The position numbers and the translations under genes were made by a program. Positions 8,646-20,515 of a stretch of 64,000 nucleotides of DNA are shown here, in pieces. The notes under the pieces were generated by a model. The model was given only the letters and a program-made list of their open reading frames with translations, had not been told where the DNA came from and ran no database searches. Each line of letters starts with the position of its first letter. Within the stretch, counting starts at the first letter, position 1. This stretch comes from Enterobacter cloacae (GTDB taxonomy: Bacteria > Pseudomonadota > Gammaproteobacteria > Enterobacterales > Enterobacteriaceae): positions 930,001-994,000 of the forward strand of contig AP022133.1 in assembly GCA_014169315.1 (NCBI GenBank), read 5' to 3'.

Positions 8646-11600
8646 TCACTCCACCGCAAACACCTTATCCAGCTTGCTATACCCCAGCCCGTTGATCTTC
8701 TTCACTTTGATCTGCACCGGAATACGTTCTTTCATCGCCTCGACGTGACTGATCACGCCAATGGTTTTCCCGGTGGCATTCAGTGCGTCGAGTGCATCCA
8801 GTGCAGTATCCAGCGTTTCACTATCGAGCGTGCCAAAACCTTCATCCAGGAACAGCGAATCAATCCGCGTTTTGTGGCTCACCAGGTCGGAAAGCGCCAG
8901 CGCCAGCGCCAGGCTGACCAGGAAACTTTCGCCGCCGGACAGGGTGCGGGTATCGCGTACCGCATCAGCCTGCCAGGTATCGACCACTTCCAGCTCCAGC
9001 GCGTCGCTGACTTTACGTTGCAACAGATAGCGACCGTGCAGACGGTTGAGCTGCTGGTTCGCGAGCCAGACCAGATTATCCAGCGTCAGCCCCTGCGCAA
9101 ACTTACGGAACCGGTCACCGGTACTGGAGCCAATCAGTGAATTCAGATAGCCCCAGTCATCTGCCAGACGAGCCGCCTCTTCAATTTGCTGCATGAGCAC
9201 CTGCTGGTGAAGGCGGTTATCGCTATCCTGTTTGAGCTGCTGGCGGATCTCCCCCTGATGAGTGGTGTTCTCGCGAAGCCGTTGTGCCAGCTGTTGTAAT
9301 TGCGTCTGCAGGGTTTGTGCATCGGTGTCCAGTCCTTCCGGGCGCAGCGCATGATGTGCCTGCAACTGCTGGTGTGCTTGTCCGGACAGTGCCGTCGCCT
9401 GCTGGAGCAGGTTTTCCAGCGTCTGCTTTTGTTGCTCAAGACGGTGGATCGTCTCCTCATCAAGCAGAGCGGCCAGAAATGCCTCCCGATCGGCGAAGCA
9501 GCTTTCCGCCAGCGCCGTGGAAAATTGTGTTGTGGAGTGCTGCAAACGCTCACTTTCCAGATTTTCCTGCTGCTGCAGCGTGGCAAGCTGGCTTTGCAAC
9601 GATACACATTCGTCGTGGATCTCACGCCAGTTTTCAGGAATAACCGGTTCGGCCTCTGTGGCATCCGCTACCGGAAGCGTGTCGAGTAGTGGGATCAGGG
9701 CGTTAATGCGTTCCTGAATAATGCCATGCTGAGTCTGTTTCTCCTGCCACTGTGCGAACTCCGTTTCACGGATGTTCAGCCAGGTCGCCTCTGTACCTTC
9801 GTCGGGTACGCTAAGCGACAGAGTGAGAAGGGTGTTTTCCAGTGTCTGACGCGTAGACGTCAGCTGTTGTTGATACTGACGCTCCTGCTCTTCCTGTTCG
9901 CGCAATTGGTTTTGCAGTGTCAGACGCTGGCTGAGTTGATAAAGCTGGCGTTCATAGTGTTCCTGTGCGTTCATCCAGGTGGCAATATCTTCCTGAATAC
10001 TCAGAGAAATGTTCAAGGATGCGCAAACATCCAGCCACTCTTTAGTGAGTGTTTGCTCTTCCTGAGAAAGCGTCTGTGTTTCGTCTGTTTCACGCTGGAT
10101 CTGTTGAGTCAGGGCATTGACCTGCCCCAGAACCAACAGACCTTCATCTTTCAGCGAGGCGACCTCTTTTTCCAGAGCATCCCGGCGGCGCTGATTGTCC
10201 GTTAGCTCAATGGATTGATATTTCTCGATGGCGGGGTGTTCGCTGGAACCACACAATGGGCAGGGTTTACCTGCTTCAAGCTGTGAACGATAGTTTTCCA
10301 GATCCTTAATCGTTGCTTCACGCTCACACAGCGCCTTCAGGTCTGAATAATGCTGGTTTTTCTCTTTATACTGCTGTCGACGCAGCGTTAGCGTTTCGTT
10401 AAGTTTTGCCTGCTCCGCCTGGGCTTTTTGCACGCTTTCAGCGTTCTGGTGCAGCCGCTTTTGCAGTGGCTGATAGCGGGCATGAAGTGCGGTCAGGCGC
10501 TGGCGGAAAGTCCGCGCCTGTGTCTGCTGCTCTATTGCTATCGCGACGTCATCCGCCGTGAGCGTCAGGCCATTTTCTGGCATAGCCTCCAGCTTCTTGC
10601 GCAATTCAATAATACGTGCTGACTGTGTAGCCAGTTGATTTCTGTCGCGATCCAGCTGGGAAAAGTGCGCGCGCCAGCCAGCAATCTCCTGACCCCACTG
10701 ACGGAGTCGCTCGTGCTCAGCCAGCCACTGTGCCAGGGCTGTCTGTTCGGTCTGAAGCTGCTCATGGGTGCGCAGAGCGCTGTTGCGGATACGCGAACGC
10801 AGCGAGGTTTTTGTAAGTAAGCGAGTATTTACTTCACTCATCCGCTGTTTGGTCTGGGTAAGACGCGTGGTCTGCTCCTGTTGACGTTCCCACAGCGGTC
10901 GCAACTGGGTGGCGGGCTGGGCCAGCTGGAGTTTGGCCAGTTCCGGTGCCGCATCTGTAAGTGCCTGTTGCGCCTGCTGCTGTGCGGCTGATGCGCGCTG
11001 CTGTTCACGCATGAGTTCATCATTACGCGTAAGCCACTGAAAATCACTCTGTTGGCTTTGCTGTTGCACCAGCAGGGTTTTCTCTTCGTCAGTAAGTGCC
11101 TGCAAACTTTGCTGTAACTGCTGTTGCTGCTCTTCGCTCAACAGCACGACGCCTGCCGCCTGGGCTTCACACATCTCAAGCGCGTTGCGGGCGGCTTTGT
11201 GTTCCTCAAACACTCTCGCTGAAATCTGGCCATAGATCTCCGTCCCGGTCAGCTCTTCCAGCAGCTCAGCGCGATCGCTCGGTTTAGCGTTGAGGAATGC
11301 CGCAAACTGCCCCTGTGAAAGCAGCATCGAGCGGGTAAAGCGACCGTAATCCAGCCCGGTGAGTGCTGCGGTTTGCTCCAGTTTATCGGTGACTTTATCG
11401 GCCAGAATTTTGCCGTCCTCGCAGCGCGCCAGCTCCACGCGCGGAGCCTGTAAGTTCCCCTCCGGCTGATTGCGGGCGCGGTTCTGGCTCCAGAACGCGC
11501 GGTAGGCAATACCTTTCACTTCAAACTCAACCTCTGCCAGACACTCGGCAGTATCACGCGTCATCAGGTCGTTCTGAGCCTGAGACACTTTTTGCAGGCG

Positions 11601-11777
11601 CGGCGTCTCGTGGTAGAGCGCCAGGCAAATGGCGTCGAGCAGCGTGGTTTTCCCGGCACCCGTGGCACCCGTAATGGCAAACAACCCGTTGCTGGCAAAC
11701 GGTTCAGCGGTAAAGTCGATTTTCCACTCACCCTTGAGGGAGTTGAGGTTCTTCAGACGCAGGCTCAGAATTTTCAT
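8646..11777 (-). CDS. sbcC: SbcCD nuclease ATPase subunit SbcC
   Basis: Rad50-like SMC-family ATPase that works with SbcD to cleave DNA hairpins and palindromes and to process double-strand ends. At 1043 aa it has the expected layout: Walker [10 protein letters not shown] near residue 40, a very long Gln/Glu-rich coiled coil, the zinc hook CPLC near residue 500, a second coiled coil, the ABC signature TLSGGESFL and the Walker B segment [12 protein letters not shown] near the C-terminus. Its ATG overlaps the sbcD stop by four bases, so the two are translationally coupled. Confidence 0.97.
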   Translation of the reverse strand: MKILSLRLKNLNSLKGEWKIDFTAEPFASNGLFAITGATGAGKTTLLDAICLALYHETPRLQKVSQAQNDLMTRDTAECLAEVEFEVKGIAYRAFWSQNRARNQPEGNLQAPRVELARCEDGKILADKVTDKLEQTAALTGLDYGRFTRSMLLSQGQFAAFLNAKPSDRAELLEELTGTEIYGQISARVFEEHKAARNALEMCEAQAAGVVLLSEEQQQQLQQSLQALTDEEKTLLVQQQSQQSDFQWLTRNDELMREQQRASAAQQQAQQALTDAAPELAKLQLAQPATQLRPLWERQQEQTTRLTQTKQRMSEVNTRLLTKTSLRSRIRNSALRTHEQLQTEQTALAQWLAEHERLRQWGQEIAGWRAHFSQLDRDRNQLATQSARIIELRKKLEAMPENGLTLTADDVAIAIEQQTQARTFRQRLTALHARYQPLQKRLHQNAESVQKAQAEQAKLNETLTLRRQQYKEKNQHYSDLKALCEREATIKDLENYRSQLEAGKPCPLCGSSEHPAIEKYQSIELTDNQRRRDALEKEVASLKDEGLLVLGQVNALTQQIQRETDETQTLSQEEQTLTKEWLDVCASLNISLSIQEDIATWMNAQEHYERQLYQLSQRLTLQNQLREQEEQERQYQQQLTSTRQTLENTLLTLSLSVPDEGTEATWLNIRETEFAQWQEKQTQHGIIQERINALIPLLDTLPVADATEAEPVIPENWREIHDECVSLQSQLATLQQQENLESERLQHSTTQFSTALAESCFADREAFLAALLDEETIHRLEQQKQTLENLLQQATALSGQAHQQLQAHHALRPEGLDTDAQTLQTQLQQLAQRLRENTTHQGEIRQQLKQDSDNRLHQQVLMQQIEEAARLADDWGYLNSLIGSSTGDRFRKFAQGLTLDNLVWLANQQLNRLHGRYLLQRKVSDALELEVVDTWQADAVRDTRTLSGGESFLVSLALALALSDLVSHKTRIDSLFLDEGFGTLDSETLDTALDALDALNATGKTIGVISHVEAMKERIPVQIKVKKINGLGYSKLDKVFAVE

Positions 11778-12979
11778 GCGTTTTCTTCCTCATCATTAAG
11801 GGCATGCAGCGTATGGGTAAACAACTCGTTGAGTCGGGCACGCTTTGCGTCGTCCATCTCTTCCTGGGACAACCGACGTGCAAACACCTCTTCAACCCTG
11901 AGTTCGCTGAGTGTTTCACGCTGAGCTCCGAGCAGAATTTTCTCGCGCTGTTCGCGGCTGCGGCGCACCAGTAAAACCTCGACGGGGAGATCTTCCGTCA
12001 GCGCCTGAATTTTACGCTGCATATCATGCAGATAGTCGTCAGTGGTGATTTCGATATCCAGCCAGACAGGGGGGTTCTGTTCGATGCCGCGCCACTGTTC
12101 AAGCTGGGCGGTGATGGCGGCCAGATCGCCTTTTAGCACGGCCAGCGGCTGGGTGACGGGCACCTCAAGCGCCTCAACGGCGCTGAGTTTGCCGTCGGTA
12201 AAGCTCACCAGATGCACAGATTTCGCTTTACCTGTTTCATCAAAGCTGAGCGAAATGGGCGAGCCGCAGTAGCGAATGTGCTCGCAACCGCCGATGACCT
12301 GCGCGCGGTGAATATGCCCGAGCGCAATGTAATCGGCCGGTGGAAAGTTTTGCGCCGGGAAGGCATCCAGCGTGCCAATATAAATGTCACGAACCGCGTC
12401 ACTTTTGCTGGCTCCGACGGTCGTCAGATGCCCGGTGGCAATCACCGGGATCGGTTGCTCACCGCGCAGGGTGCAGGCATCGGCATATTGCTGGTGGTAA
12501 TAGTCGGTGATGCTCTGCAACAGGTGCTGCTGTTTTTCACCACCGGAAAGCCCCGCCTGGCTTTGCACGATATCGCGCGGGCGCAGGAAGGGAACCGGGC
12601 ACAGCACTGCCCCCGGTGTACCGTCGCGTTTTTTCAGGATCTGCGGGGCGTGTCCGGCGCTGGCGACCACGGTAGTATTGAGGAAGGCCAGAATGTCACG
12701 AGATTCATTCAGTGTCGCTACGGAGTCGTGGTTACCGGCGACAATCACCAGATGGCAGCCCGTCTGCTGCAGGTTAACCACGAAACGGTTATACAGTTCT
12801 CGCGCATAGCTGGGTGGTGATCCGGTATCAAAGATATCGCCTGCCACAATAATCGCATCCACCTCGTGCGACCGGGCTGTGTCCAGCAACCAGTTCAGGA
12901 ATGCTTCATGTTCAGCGGCGCGGCTTTTACTGTAAAAATTTTGACCCAGATGCCAGTCCGAGGTGTGAAGTATGCGCAT
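11774..12979 (-). CDS. sbcD: SbcCD nuclease catalytic subunit SbcD
   Basis: Mre11-like manganese-dependent nuclease, 401 aa. Metallophosphoesterase motifs are in order: DWHLG near residue 8, AGDIFD near 50, AGNHDS near 86, and the later GHLTT and ALGHIHRAQ. First gene of the sbcD-sbcC operon, with the four-base overlap ATGA into sbcC. It is divergent from phoB, separated by 187 bases holding the Pho box. Confidence 0.97.
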   Translation of the reverse strand: MRILHTSDWHLGQNFYSKSRAAEHEAFLNWLLDTARSHEVDAIIVAGDIFDTGSPPSYARELYNRFVVNLQQTGCHLVIVAGNHDSVATLNESRDILAFLNTTVVASAGHAPQILKKRDGTPGAVLCPVPFLRPRDIVQSQAGLSGGEKQQHLLQSITDYYHQQYADACTLRGEQPIPVIATGHLTTVGASKSDAVRDIYIGTLDAFPAQNFPPADYIALGHIHRAQVIGGCEHIRYCGSPISLSFDETGKAKSVHLVSFTDGKLSAVEALEVPVTQPLAVLKGDLAAITAQLEQWRGIEQNPPVWLDIEITTDDYLHDMQRKIQALTEDLPVEVLLVRRSREQREKILLGAQRETLSELRVEEVFARRLSQEEMDDAKRARLNELFTHTLHALNDEEENA

Positions 12980-13086
12980 AAGAGATCCGTGGCAAAAAAT
13001 GGAAAGCAGGATTATAAACTTTCAGGGAACGGAAAATAACCGCTGTAATAAAACAACAGTTTGCCATTTCTGGTGGTAATGTTTTT

Positions 13087-13116
13087 CATAAATCTGTCAT
13101 AAATCTGACGCATAAT
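13087..13116 (+). promoter_or_regulatory. Pho box and -10 of phoBR promoter
   Basis: CTGTCATAAATCTGACGC at 13094-13111 fits the 18-base Pho box (two CTGTCAT-like direct repeats 11 bases apart). A weaker third unit, TTTTCATAAAT, lies just upstream. CATAAT at 13111-13116 is placed as the -10, as in PhoB-dependent promoters where the Pho box takes the role of the -35. This predicts positive autoregulation of phoBR. Confidence 0.8.
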
Positions 13117-13166
13117 GACGCCGCATTACAAACTTGTAACTTAAATAAGATAAGACAGGGCAAAGT

Positions 13167-13856
13167 ATGGCGAGACGTATTCTGGTCGTAGAAGATGAAG
13201 CTCCGATCCGTGAAATGGTGTGCTTCGTGCTCGAACAAAATGGCTTTCAGCCGGTTGAAGCGGAAGATTATGACAGCGCGGTGAACCAGCTGAATGAGCC
13301 CTGGCCCGACTTGATTCTGCTTGACTGGATGTTGCCCGGTGGGTCCGGGTTGCAGTTTATCAAGCACATTAAACGTGAAGCGATGACCCGTGACATTCCG
13401 GTGGTCATGCTGACGGCGCGCGGTGAAGAAGAAGATCGCGTGCGCGGTCTGGAAACCGGCGCGGACGATTACATTACCAAACCATTTTCGCCGAAAGAGC
13501 TGGTTGCCCGCATCAAGGCCGTGATGCGCCGAATTTCACCGATGGCGGTGGAAGAGGTGATTGAGATGCAGGGCCTGAGCCTTGACCCAACCTCACACCG
13601 CGTCATGACCGGCGAAAATCCCCTCGATATGGGGCCTACCGAATTTAAACTCCTGCACTTCTTTATGACTCACCCTGAACGCGTATACAGCCGCGAGCAG
13701 TTGCTGAATAACGTCTGGGGAACTAACGTGTATGTCGAAGACCGGACGGTTGACGTACATATCCGCCGCCTGCGTAAAGCGCTGGAACTGAGCGGCCACG
13801 ATCGCATGGTACAGACGGTCCGTGGTACGGGTTATCGTTTTTCTACCCGTTTCTGA
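13167..13856 (+). CDS. phoB: Phosphate regulon response regulator PhoB
   Basis: OmpR/PhoB-family transcription factor (229 aa) that activates phosphate starvation genes when phosphorylated. The receiver domain has the acidic pocket E9/D10, the phospho-acceptor D53 ([10 protein letters not shown]), the switch threonine in VMLTARG and the lysine in YITKPFSP. The C-terminal winged helix ends in [12 protein letters not shown]. Only a few residues differ from E. coli PhoB. phoR follows after 21 bases. Confidence 0.98.
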   Translation: MARRILVVEDEAPIREMVCFVLEQNGFQPVEAEDYDSAVNQLNEPWPDLILLDWMLPGGSGLQFIKHIKREAMTRDIPVVMLTARGEEEDRVRGLETGADDYITKPFSPKELVARIKAVMRRISPMAVEEVIEMQGLSLDPTSHRVMTGENPLDMGPTEFKLLHFFMTHPERVYSREQLLNNVWGTNVYVEDRTVDVHIRRLRKALELSGHDRMVQTVRGTGYRFSTRF

Positions 13857-13877
13857 ACAATGACAGGAGTGTGACGC

Positions 13878-15173
13878 GTGCTGGAACGTCTGTCATGGAA
13901 AAGGCTCGTCTTTGAACTGATCTTATGTTGTATACCGGCCTTCATTCTGGGGGCCTTCGTTGGATATTTACCGTGGTTTCTGCTGGTATCTGTCACCGGG
14001 TTGCTGATCTGGCATTTCTGGAACTTACTGCGCCTCTCCTGGTGGCTGTGGGTGGACAGAAGTATGACACCTCCGCCGGGGCACGGAAGCTGGGAACCGC
14101 TGCTTTACGGTCTGCACCAGATGCAGATGCGTAATAAAAAGCGCCGCCGTGAGCTGGGCAGCCTGATCAAACGTTTTCGCAGTGGCGCGGAGTCACTGCC
14201 GGATGCGGTCATTCTGACCACCGAAGAGGGGACGATCTTCTGGTGTAATGGCCTGGCGCAACAGCTGCTAGGCCTGCGCTGGCCGGATGATAACGGTCAG
14301 AACATCCTCAACCTTTTGCGCTACCCGGAGTTCACGCTGTATCTGAAAAAGCGTGATTTTACGCGTCCGCATAACCTGAGGCTCAACAGCGGTCGCCATC
14401 TGGAGATCCGCGTGATGCCGTACAGCGAACGACAGTGGCTGATGGTGGCGCGTGACGTTACCCAGATGCACCAGCTGGAAGGAGCTCGGCGCAACTTTTT
14501 TGCCAACGTGAGCCACGAGTTACGCACGCCGCTGACGGTGCTGCAGGGTTACCTGGAAGTGATGCAGGAGCAAATTCTCGAAGGCGCACCGCGCGAGAAA
14601 GCGCTGCACACGATGCGTGAGCAAACGCACCGGATGGAAGGGCTGGTCAAACAGCTTCTGACGTTATCGAAAATTGAAGCCGCACCCACGCTCGCGCTGA
14701 ATGACACCATTGATGTACCGATGATGCTGCGGGTGGTGGAGCGTGAAGCACAGACCCTGAGCCATAAAAAACATCAGCTGACGTTTGAGGTCGATAACAA
14801 CCTGAAAGTGCTCGGCAGTGAAGATGAACTGCGTAGTGCCATTTCTAACCTGGTGTATAACGCAGTGAATCATACCCCGGAGGGGACACATATTGTGGTG
14901 CGCTGGCAGCATCTTCCGACGGGCGCTGAGTTTAGCGTCGAGGACAATGGGCCGGGGATCGCACCTGAACATCTTCCGCGCCTGACGGAGCGCTTCTACC
15001 GTGTGGATAAGGCGCGCTCGCGGCAGACCGGGGGAAGTGGTCTGGGGCTGGCGATTGTGAAACATGCGGTTAATCATCATGAAAGCCGTCTTGATATTCA
15101 AAGCACGATTGGGAAGGGAACCCGCTTCAGTTTCGTTATCCCGGAACGATTAATTGCCAAAAAGATCGCCTGA
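13878..15173 (+). CDS. phoR: Phosphate regulon sensor kinase PhoR
   Basis: Inner-membrane histidine kinase that phosphorylates or dephosphorylates PhoB according to phosphate transport by Pst/PhoU. Two close membrane segments occupy residues 12-60, with no large periplasmic domain, followed by a cytoplasmic charged region and a PAS domain. The phospho-acceptor histidine is in [12 protein letters not shown] (about residue 213). The ATP-binding motifs are the N box (NLVYNAVNH), G1 (VEDNGPGI) and G2 (GGSGLGLAI). GTG start at 13878; 431 aa, as in E. coli. Confidence 0.97.
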   Translation: MLERLSWKRLVFELILCCIPAFILGAFVGYLPWFLLVSVTGLLIWHFWNLLRLSWWLWVDRSMTPPPGHGSWEPLLYGLHQMQMRNKKRRRELGSLIKRFRSGAESLPDAVILTTEEGTIFWCNGLAQQLLGLRWPDDNGQNILNLLRYPEFTLYLKKRDFTRPHNLRLNSGRHLEIRVMPYSERQWLMVARDVTQMHQLEGARRNFFANVSHELRTPLTVLQGYLEVMQEQILEGAPREKALHTMREQTHRMEGLVKQLLTLSKIEAAPTLALNDTIDVPMMLRVVEREAQTLSHKKHQLTFEVDNNLKVLGSEDELRSAISNLVYNAVNHTPEGTHIVVRWQHLPTGAEFSVEDNGPGIAPEHLPRLTERFYRVDKARSRQTGGSGLGLAIVKHAVNHHESRLDIQSTIGKGTRFSFVIPERLIAKKIA

Positions 15174-15199
15174 CAGCAGGTGTGTCATCTTACCTTTCC

Positions 15200-15230
15200 A
15201 CGGGTCAGCTATTGCTGGCCCGTTTGCTTT
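15200..15230 (+). terminator. Terminator after phoR
   Basis: Ten-base stem ACGGGTCAGC / GCTGGCCCGT (one G-T pair) with a TATT loop, followed by TTGCTTT. It begins 27 bases after the phoR stop. Confidence 0.7.
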
Positions 15231-15583
15231 GCAGTCAGGTGAAACACGAATGAATTTTATACGCCTGATGCTTTTTTGTTCGCATGATTAGCCGTGGGTT
15301 TTTCTTATAATTAGCGTATTATTCTGGTTGGTTTTTTCATGCTGGCATTTTGTTCTGGTTTTGCGATCCCACCTTGCCTTTAAACGTTATAAGCGTTTAA
15401 ATTGCCCCCCAGATACTGTCATAGCGACTGTATTTGCGTGGTAAATCGAAAAACTATTCTTCTCCACGCCAGGACGGGAGCATTTCCCGCTGAAATTGAG
15501 CAAATTTTCCGCTGTATTGTCCCGCCAGGGGAGAGCGAAAATCTCAATGTTTTCAACACCACATCCACAGGCAGTAAGGTTTT
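15231..15583. other. phoR-brnQ spacer, brnQ leader region
   Basis: About 350 bases without a convincing gene. TAAACG-N7-CGTTTA at 15381-15399 is a small palindrome that could be an operator. A 61-codon frame at 15402-15587 overlaps the brnQ start and lacks a good ribosome binding site; I do not call it. The length leaves room for a long 5' leader, but I recognise no known riboswitch or small RNA. Confidence 0.4.
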
Positions 15584-16903
15584 ATGACCCATCACTTAAA
15601 ATCGCGTGACATCATCGCGCTGGGCTTTATGACATTTGCGCTGTTCGTTGGCGCAGGCAACATCATTTTCCCTCCAATGGTTGGCTTACAGGCTGGTGAA
15701 CACGTCTGGACAGCTGCGTTTGGTTTCCTGATTACTGCCGTGGGTCTGCCGGTGCTGACCGTTATCGCGCTGGCGAAAGTTGGCGGCGGTGTCGACAGCC
15801 TCAGCACGCCAATTGGCAAAGTGGCGGGTGTCCTGCTGGCAACCGTCTGCTACCTGGCTGTTGGCCCGCTGTTTGCGACGCCACGTACCGCGACCGTTTC
15901 CTTCGAAGTGGGGATTGCCCCGCTGACCGGTGATGGCGCGATGCCGCTGTTTATCTATAGCCTGATCTACTTTGCTATCGTGATTCTGGTTTCCCTCTAT
16001 CCGGGCAAACTGCTGGATACCGTGGGTAACTTTCTTGCACCAATGAAAATTGTGGCGCTGATTGTGCTGGCTGTTGCCGCCATCATCTGGCCGGTTGGCC
16101 CTATCAGCGAGGCGATGGACGCGTACAAAAACGCAGCCTTCTCTAACGGTTTTGTGAACGGCTACCTGACGATGGATACGCTGGGCGCAATGGTGTTTGG
16201 TATCGTTATCGTTAACGCCGCGCGTTCCCGTGGTGTGACCGAAGCACGTCTGCTGACCCGCTACACTATCTGGGCGGGCCTGATGGCCGGTGTTGGCCTG
16301 ACGCTGCTGTATCTGGCGCTGTTCCGTCTGGGCTCCGATAGCGCGATGCTGGTGGATCAGAACGCGAACGGTGCGGCAATCCTGCATGCTTACGTACAGC
16401 ACACCTTCGGCGGAGCGGGTAGCCTGCTGCTGGCGGTACTGATTTTCCTGGCGTGCCTGGTGACGGCGGTTGGTTTGACCTGTGCGTGTGCGGAGTTCTT
16501 CGCGCAGTATCTGCCACTCTCTTACCGTACGCTGGTGTTTATCCTGGGTATCTTCTCTATGGCGGTGTCAAACCTGGGGCTGAGCCACCTGATTCAGGTC
16601 TCTATCCCGGTGCTGACGGCTATCTATCCGCCGTGTATCGTGCTGGTGGTGCTGAGCTTCACCCGCCCGTGGTGGAATAATGCTTCGCGAATTATTGCGC
16701 CAGCCATGTTTATTAGCCTGATTTTTGGTATCCTTGACGGAATTAAAGCATCAGCATTCAGTGCAATATTGCCTGCCTGGACACAGCGTCTGCCGCTGTC
16801 CGAACAGGGGCTGGCCTGGCTGATGCCAACCGTTGTTGCACTGGTTCTGGCCATTATCTGGGATCGTGCTGCAGGGCGTCAGGTCGCATCGAACGCTCAT
16901 TAA
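15584..16903 (+). CDS. brnQ: Branched-chain amino acid transporter BrnQ (LIV-II)
   Basis: Sodium- or proton-coupled importer of leucine, isoleucine and valine in the inner membrane (LIVCS family). The 439-residue protein is hydrophobic throughout, with about 12 membrane segments and the family opening [20 protein letters not shown]. Length and ends match E. coli BrnQ. It is followed by a strong terminator. proY is downstream with its own short spacer, as in E. coli. Confidence 0.96.
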   Translation: MTHHLKSRDIIALGFMTFALFVGAGNIIFPPMVGLQAGEHVWTAAFGFLITAVGLPVLTVIALAKVGGGVDSLSTPIGKVAGVLLATVCYLAVGPLFATPRTATVSFEVGIAPLTGDGAMPLFIYSLIYFAIVILVSLYPGKLLDTVGNFLAPMKIVALIVLAVAAIIWPVGPISEAMDAYKNAAFSNGFVNGYLTMDTLGAMVFGIVIVNAARSRGVTEARLLTRYTIWAGLMAGVGLTLLYLALFRLGSDSAMLVDQNANGAAILHAYVQHTFGGAGSLLLAVLIFLACLVTAVGLTCACAEFFAQYLPLSYRTLVFILGIFSMAVSNLGLSHLIQVSIPVLTAIYPPCIVLVVLSFTRPWWNNASRIIAPAMFISLIFGILDGIKASAFSAILPAWTQRLPLSEQGLAWLMPTVVALVLAIIWDRAAGRQVASNAH

Positions 16904-16923
16904 TCAACGGCAACAAACTGTTT

Positions 16924-16956
16924 AACCACGGGGCTTAAGGCCCCGTGGTTTTTTGT
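16924..16956 (+). terminator. Strong terminator after brnQ
   Basis: Eleven-base perfect stem AACCACGGGGC / GCCCCGTGGTT with a five-base loop, followed by TTTTTTGTTTTTTT. Confidence 0.92.
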
Positions 16957-16984
16957 TTTTTTCGTGTTGAATGGCAAGATTTAA

Positions 16985-18358
16985 ATGGAAAGCAATAACA
17001 AACTCAAACGCGGGCTAAGCACTCGCCACATTCGCTTTATGGCGCTGGGCTCTGCAATTGGTACCGGCCTTTTTTATGGCTCCGCAGATGCCATTAAAAT
17101 GGCTGGCCCAAGCGTTCTGCTGGCCTACATCATTGGCGGCGTAGCGGCCTATATCATCATGCGCGCGCTGGGGGAGATGTCGGTTCACAACCCTTCCGCC
17201 AGCTCGTTCTCGCGTTATGCGCAGGAAAACTTAGGCCCGCTGGCCGGGTTTATCACCGGCTGGACATACTGTTTTGAAATCCTGATTGTGGCCATTGCCG
17301 ACGTGACGGCGTTTGGCATTTACATGGGCGTCTGGTTCCCGGCGGTACCGCACTGGATTTGGGTGCTGAGCGTGGTGCTGATCATCTGCGCCGTCAACCT
17401 GATGAGCGTGAAAGTGTTTGGTGAGCTGGAGTTCTGGTTCTCCTTCTTCAAGGTTGCCACCATCATCATCATGATTATCGCCGGTTTCGGTATCATCATC
17501 TGGGGGATCGGTAACGGTGGTCAACCGACCGGTATCCATAACCTCTGGAGCAACGGTGGCTTCTTCAGTAACGGCTGGCTCGGAATGGTAATGTCGCTAC
17601 AGATGGTGATGTTTGCCTACGGTGGTATTGAGATTATCGGGATTACCGCTGGCGAAGCGAAAGATCCGGAGAAATCCATTCCGCGTGCCATCAACTCGGT
17701 GCCAATGCGTATTCTGGTGTTCTATGTGGGTACGCTGTTCGTCATCATGTCTATCTACCCGTGGAACCAGGTGGGCACCAACGGCAGCCCGTTTGTGCTG
17801 ACCTTCCAGCACATGGGGATCGCGTTTGCTGCCAGCATTCTGAACTTTGTGGTGCTGACCGCGTCGCTTTCGGCGATCAACAGTGATGTTTTCGGCGTGG
17901 GCCGTATGCTGCACGGGATGGCGGAGCAGGGCAGTGCACCGAAGGTGTTTGCCAAAACGTCACGCCGTGGTACGCCGTGGGTGACCGTGGTGGTCATGAC
18001 CGTTGCGCTGCTGTTCTCGGTGTATCTGAACTACATCATGCCGGAGAACGTCTTCCTTGTGATTGCGTCGCTGGCGACCTTCGCAACGGTGTGGGTGTGG
18101 ATCATGATCCTGCTGTCGCAGATTGCGTTCCGTCGCCGTCTGTCGCCCTCCGATGTGAAAGCGCTGAAGTTTAAAGTGCCGGGCGGCGTGCCAACGACGG
18201 TAGCTGGGCTTATCTTCCTGGTCTTTATCATTGCCCTGATTGGCTATCACCCGGATACCCGTATTTCCCTGTACGTCGGTTTCGCGTGGATTGCCCTGCT
18301 GCTGGTGGGCTGGATGTTTAAATGTCGCCGCGACCGTCAGCTGGCTGAAGCACAGTAA
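16985..18358 (+). CDS. proY: ProY amino acid permease
   Basis: Inner-membrane APC-superfamily amino acid transporter, 457 aa with about 12 membrane segments. The family motif [21 protein letters not shown] is near the N-terminus and [13 protein letters not shown] near residue 65. ProY was described in Salmonella as a cryptic proline permease; in other gammaproteobacteria close relatives carry histidine. The location after brnQ and before malZ supports ProY. Confidence 0.92.
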   Translation: MESNNKLKRGLSTRHIRFMALGSAIGTGLFYGSADAIKMAGPSVLLAYIIGGVAAYIIMRALGEMSVHNPSASSFSRYAQENLGPLAGFITGWTYCFEILIVAIADVTAFGIYMGVWFPAVPHWIWVLSVVLIICAVNLMSVKVFGELEFWFSFFKVATIIIMIIAGFGIIIWGIGNGGQPTGIHNLWSNGGFFSNGWLGMVMSLQMVMFAYGGIEIIGITAGEAKDPEKSIPRAINSVPMRILVFYVGTLFVIMSIYPWNQVGTNGSPFVLTFQHMGIAFAASILNFVVLTASLSAINSDVFGVGRMLHGMAEQGSAPKVFAKTSRRGTPWVTVVVMTVALLFSVYLNYIMPENVFLVIASLATFATVWVWIMILLSQIAFRRRLSPSDVKALKFKVPGGVPTTVAGLIFLVFIIALIGYHPDTRISLYVGFAWIALLLVGWMFKCRRDRQLAEAQ

Positions 18359-18363
18359 TTCCC

Positions 18364-18389
18364 TTTTCCCTCTCCCTGTGGGAGAGGGT
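18364..18389. repeat. REP-like hairpin after proY
   Basis: CCCTCTCCC-TGT-GGGAGAGGG right after the proY stop, followed by TTATTTT. This is the core of the REP-like family in this window without its GTGAGGG tail. It may serve as the proY terminator. Confidence 0.65.
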
Positions 18390-18396
18390 TATTTTA

Positions 18397-18419
18397 CCTC
18401 CTCCCCCGTCCTCCTCCCC
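18397..18419 (-). promoter_or_regulatory. Two MalT boxes upstream of malZ
   Basis: CCTCCTCCCC occurs at 18397-18406 and again at 18410-18419. Its complement GGGGAGGAGG fits the MalT box GGGGA(T/G)GAGG exactly. The two copies are direct repeats 13 bases apart, about 80 bases before malZ. In E. coli malZ belongs to the MalT regulon. Confidence 0.75.
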
Positions 18420-18497
18420 CAATAAACCACATCATGATGAGCTAACCTTAATCACCCTGTGGCAAGGTGACGTCAATTTCATCAAAGGGGATTCGTG

Positions 18498-20315
18498 ATG
18501 TTAAACGCCTGGCACCTTCCGGTTGCCCCATTTGTTAAGCAAAGCAAAGACAACCTTGTGATTACGCTCTGGCTGGCGGGAGAAAATCAGCCTGAACGCG
18601 TGACGCTGCGCGCCGAAGTGGATAATGAAGAAACGTCGCTGACGATGCACAAGCAGCGCAGTCAGCCGCAGCCTGGAGTGACGGCGTGGCAGGCCAGGAT
18701 CGACTTAAGTAGCGGACAGCCGCGCCGTCGCTACAGTTTCAAACTGCTGTGGAACAACCGTCAGCTGTGGTTTGCCCCGCAGGGGTTTAGCCGTTTTCCG
18801 CCCGCACGGCTGGAGCAGTTTGCCGTTGATTGCCCGGATAATGGCCCGCAATGGGTCAACGATCAGGTCTTTTACCAGATCTTCCCGGATCGTTTCGCGC
18901 GCAGCACAACGCGTACTGCACAGCAGGATAAGATCTATTACCACCACGCGGCAGGCCACGACATTGTCCTGAAAGACTGGGATGAACCGCTGACCGATCG
19001 GGCAGGAGGGTCGACGTTTTACGGCGGCGATCTCGACGGTATCAGCGAAAAACTCCCGTACCTGAAAAAACTCGGCATCACGGCGCTGTACCTGAACCCG
19101 GTGTTTAAAGCCCCAAGCGTGCATAAATACGATACCGAAGATTATCGCCACGTCGACGAGCAGTTTGGCGGCGATGAGGCGCTGTTGCGCCTGAGAGAGA
19201 ACACAAAAAATGAAGGCATGCGCCTGATTCTGGACGGTGTGTTCAACCACAGCGGTGATTCTCATGCCTGGTTTGACCGCCATAACCCGTTGATGGGAGG
19301 GGCATGCCACAACCCGGATTCACCTCAGCGCGACTGGTACAGCTTTAACGAAGATGGCCGTGCGCTCGACTGGTTGGGTTACCCGAGCCTGCCGAAACTG
19401 GATTTCCAGTCGCCTTCTCTGGTCAACGAAATCTACGGCGGTGAACACAGTATCGTGCGCCACTGGCTGAACGCGCCGTGGAACATGGACGGCTGGCGGC
19501 TGGATGTGGTGCATATGCTGGGGGAAGGCGGTGGGGCGCGTAACAACCTTCAGCATGTCGCCGGGATCACCCGTTCCGCGAAAGTTGCACAGCCGGAGGC
19601 GTTTGTCTTTGGCGAGCATTTTGGTGATGCGCGTCAGTGGCTGCAGGCCGATGCGGAAGATGCGGCGATGAACTATCGCGGCTTTACCTTCCCGCTGTGG
19701 GGCTTCCTTGCGAATACTGACATCTCCTACGATCCGCAGCATATCGACGCGGAAACCTGCATGGTGTGGATGGATAACTACCGTGCCAGCCTGTCACATC
19801 AGCAACAGCTACGTATGTTCAACCAGCTGGATAGCCACGATACTGCACGCTTTAAATCGTTGCTCGGCAAGGATGTGGCACGTCTGCCGCTGGCCGTCAC
19901 CTGGCTCTTTACCTGGCCAGGCGTGCCATGCATTTACTATGGGGATGAAGTAGGCCTGGACGGCAATAACGACCCGTTCTGCCGTAAAACCTTCCCGTGG
20001 GAGCCTGCAAAACAGGACAAAGCGCTGCTCCGTCTGTATCAGCGCATGGCGAAACTGCGTAAACAGAACCAGGCTCTGCGCTACGGCGGCTGTCAGGTGG
20101 TATACGCCCACGATAACGTGGTGGTGTTTGCCCGCGTCTATAACCAGCAGCGTGTGCTGGTAGCCATTAACCGGGGTGAAGCCTGCGAAGTGGTGCTGGA
20201 TAGCTCTCCGCTGCTGAACGTGAAGGCGTGGCAGTTGAAAGAGGGCAAAGGTGCTATTCAGGAGGGGATACTCTCTCTGCCTGCTATTTCCGCGTCAGTC
20301 TGGTTCGGTCATTAA
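18498..20315 (+). CDS. malZ: Maltodextrin glucosidase
   Basis: Cytoplasmic GH13 enzyme that releases glucose from the reducing end of maltodextrins (maltotriose and longer). An N-terminal beta-sandwich of about 120 residues precedes the barrel. The four GH13 regions are visible: [18 protein letters not shown] (nucleophile Asp), FGEHFGD (acid Glu) and [13 protein letters not shown] 18498 is chosen over GTG 18495 because AGGGG lies eight bases before it and it matches E. coli (605 aa). MalT boxes upstream support regulation by maltotriose. Confidence 0.96.
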   Translation: MLNAWHLPVAPFVKQSKDNLVITLWLAGENQPERVTLRAEVDNEETSLTMHKQRSQPQPGVTAWQARIDLSSGQPRRRYSFKLLWNNRQLWFAPQGFSRFPPARLEQFAVDCPDNGPQWVNDQVFYQIFPDRFARSTTRTAQQDKIYYHHAAGHDIVLKDWDEPLTDRAGGSTFYGGDLDGISEKLPYLKKLGITALYLNPVFKAPSVHKYDTEDYRHVDEQFGGDEALLRLRENTKNEGMRLILDGVFNHSGDSHAWFDRHNPLMGGACHNPDSPQRDWYSFNEDGRALDWLGYPSLPKLDFQSPSLVNEIYGGEHSIVRHWLNAPWNMDGWRLDVVHMLGEGGGARNNLQHVAGITRSAKVAQPEAFVFGEHFGDARQWLQADAEDAAMNYRGFTFPLWGFLANTDISYDPQHIDAETCMVWMDNYRASLSHQQQLRMFNQLDSHDTARFKSLLGKDVARLPLAVTWLFTWPGVPCIYYGDEVGLDGNNDPFCRKTFPWEPAKQDKALLRLYQRMAKLRKQNQALRYGGCQVVYAHDNVVVFARVYNQQRVLVAINRGEACEVVLDSSPLLNVKAWQLKEGKGAIQEGILSLPAISASVWFGH

Positions 20316-20322
20316 TCCTCAT

Positions 20323-20350
20323 CTGCAACCGGTACTTATGCCGGTTGCAG
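20323..20350. terminator. Hairpin after malZ
   Basis: Perfect ten-base stem CTGCAACCGG / CCGGTTGCAG with an eight-base loop, eight bases after the malZ stop, followed by AATATTT. The T run is weak. The rest of the 200-base spacer is AT-rich and holds a possible -10 TATACT at 20428-20433 for the next operon. Confidence 0.55.
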
Positions 20351-20515
20351 AATATTTCCCCTAAGTTGTTCGGTTAAATTCAACAGAGGGGACAAATATC
20401 TTTAATATTCTCTCAATCAAATCTCGCTATACTCAATTTGCTTTATCAGTCAGGGCCCTTTCTCATATAGCACACAAACCGTTGGCTTTTAACTAATTGA
20501 TTAAAAGGTACTTTT

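Noticed and set aside
12212-12820. 202-codon plus-strand frame opposite sbcD
   Set aside because: Antisense shadow; sbcD motifs on the minus strand are complete.
15402-15587. 61-codon frame just before and overlapping brnQ
   Set aside because: No Shine-Dalgarno sequence, composition not protein-like, and it ends inside the brnQ start. A leader peptide role is conceivable, but it has no run of Leu, Ile or Val codons.
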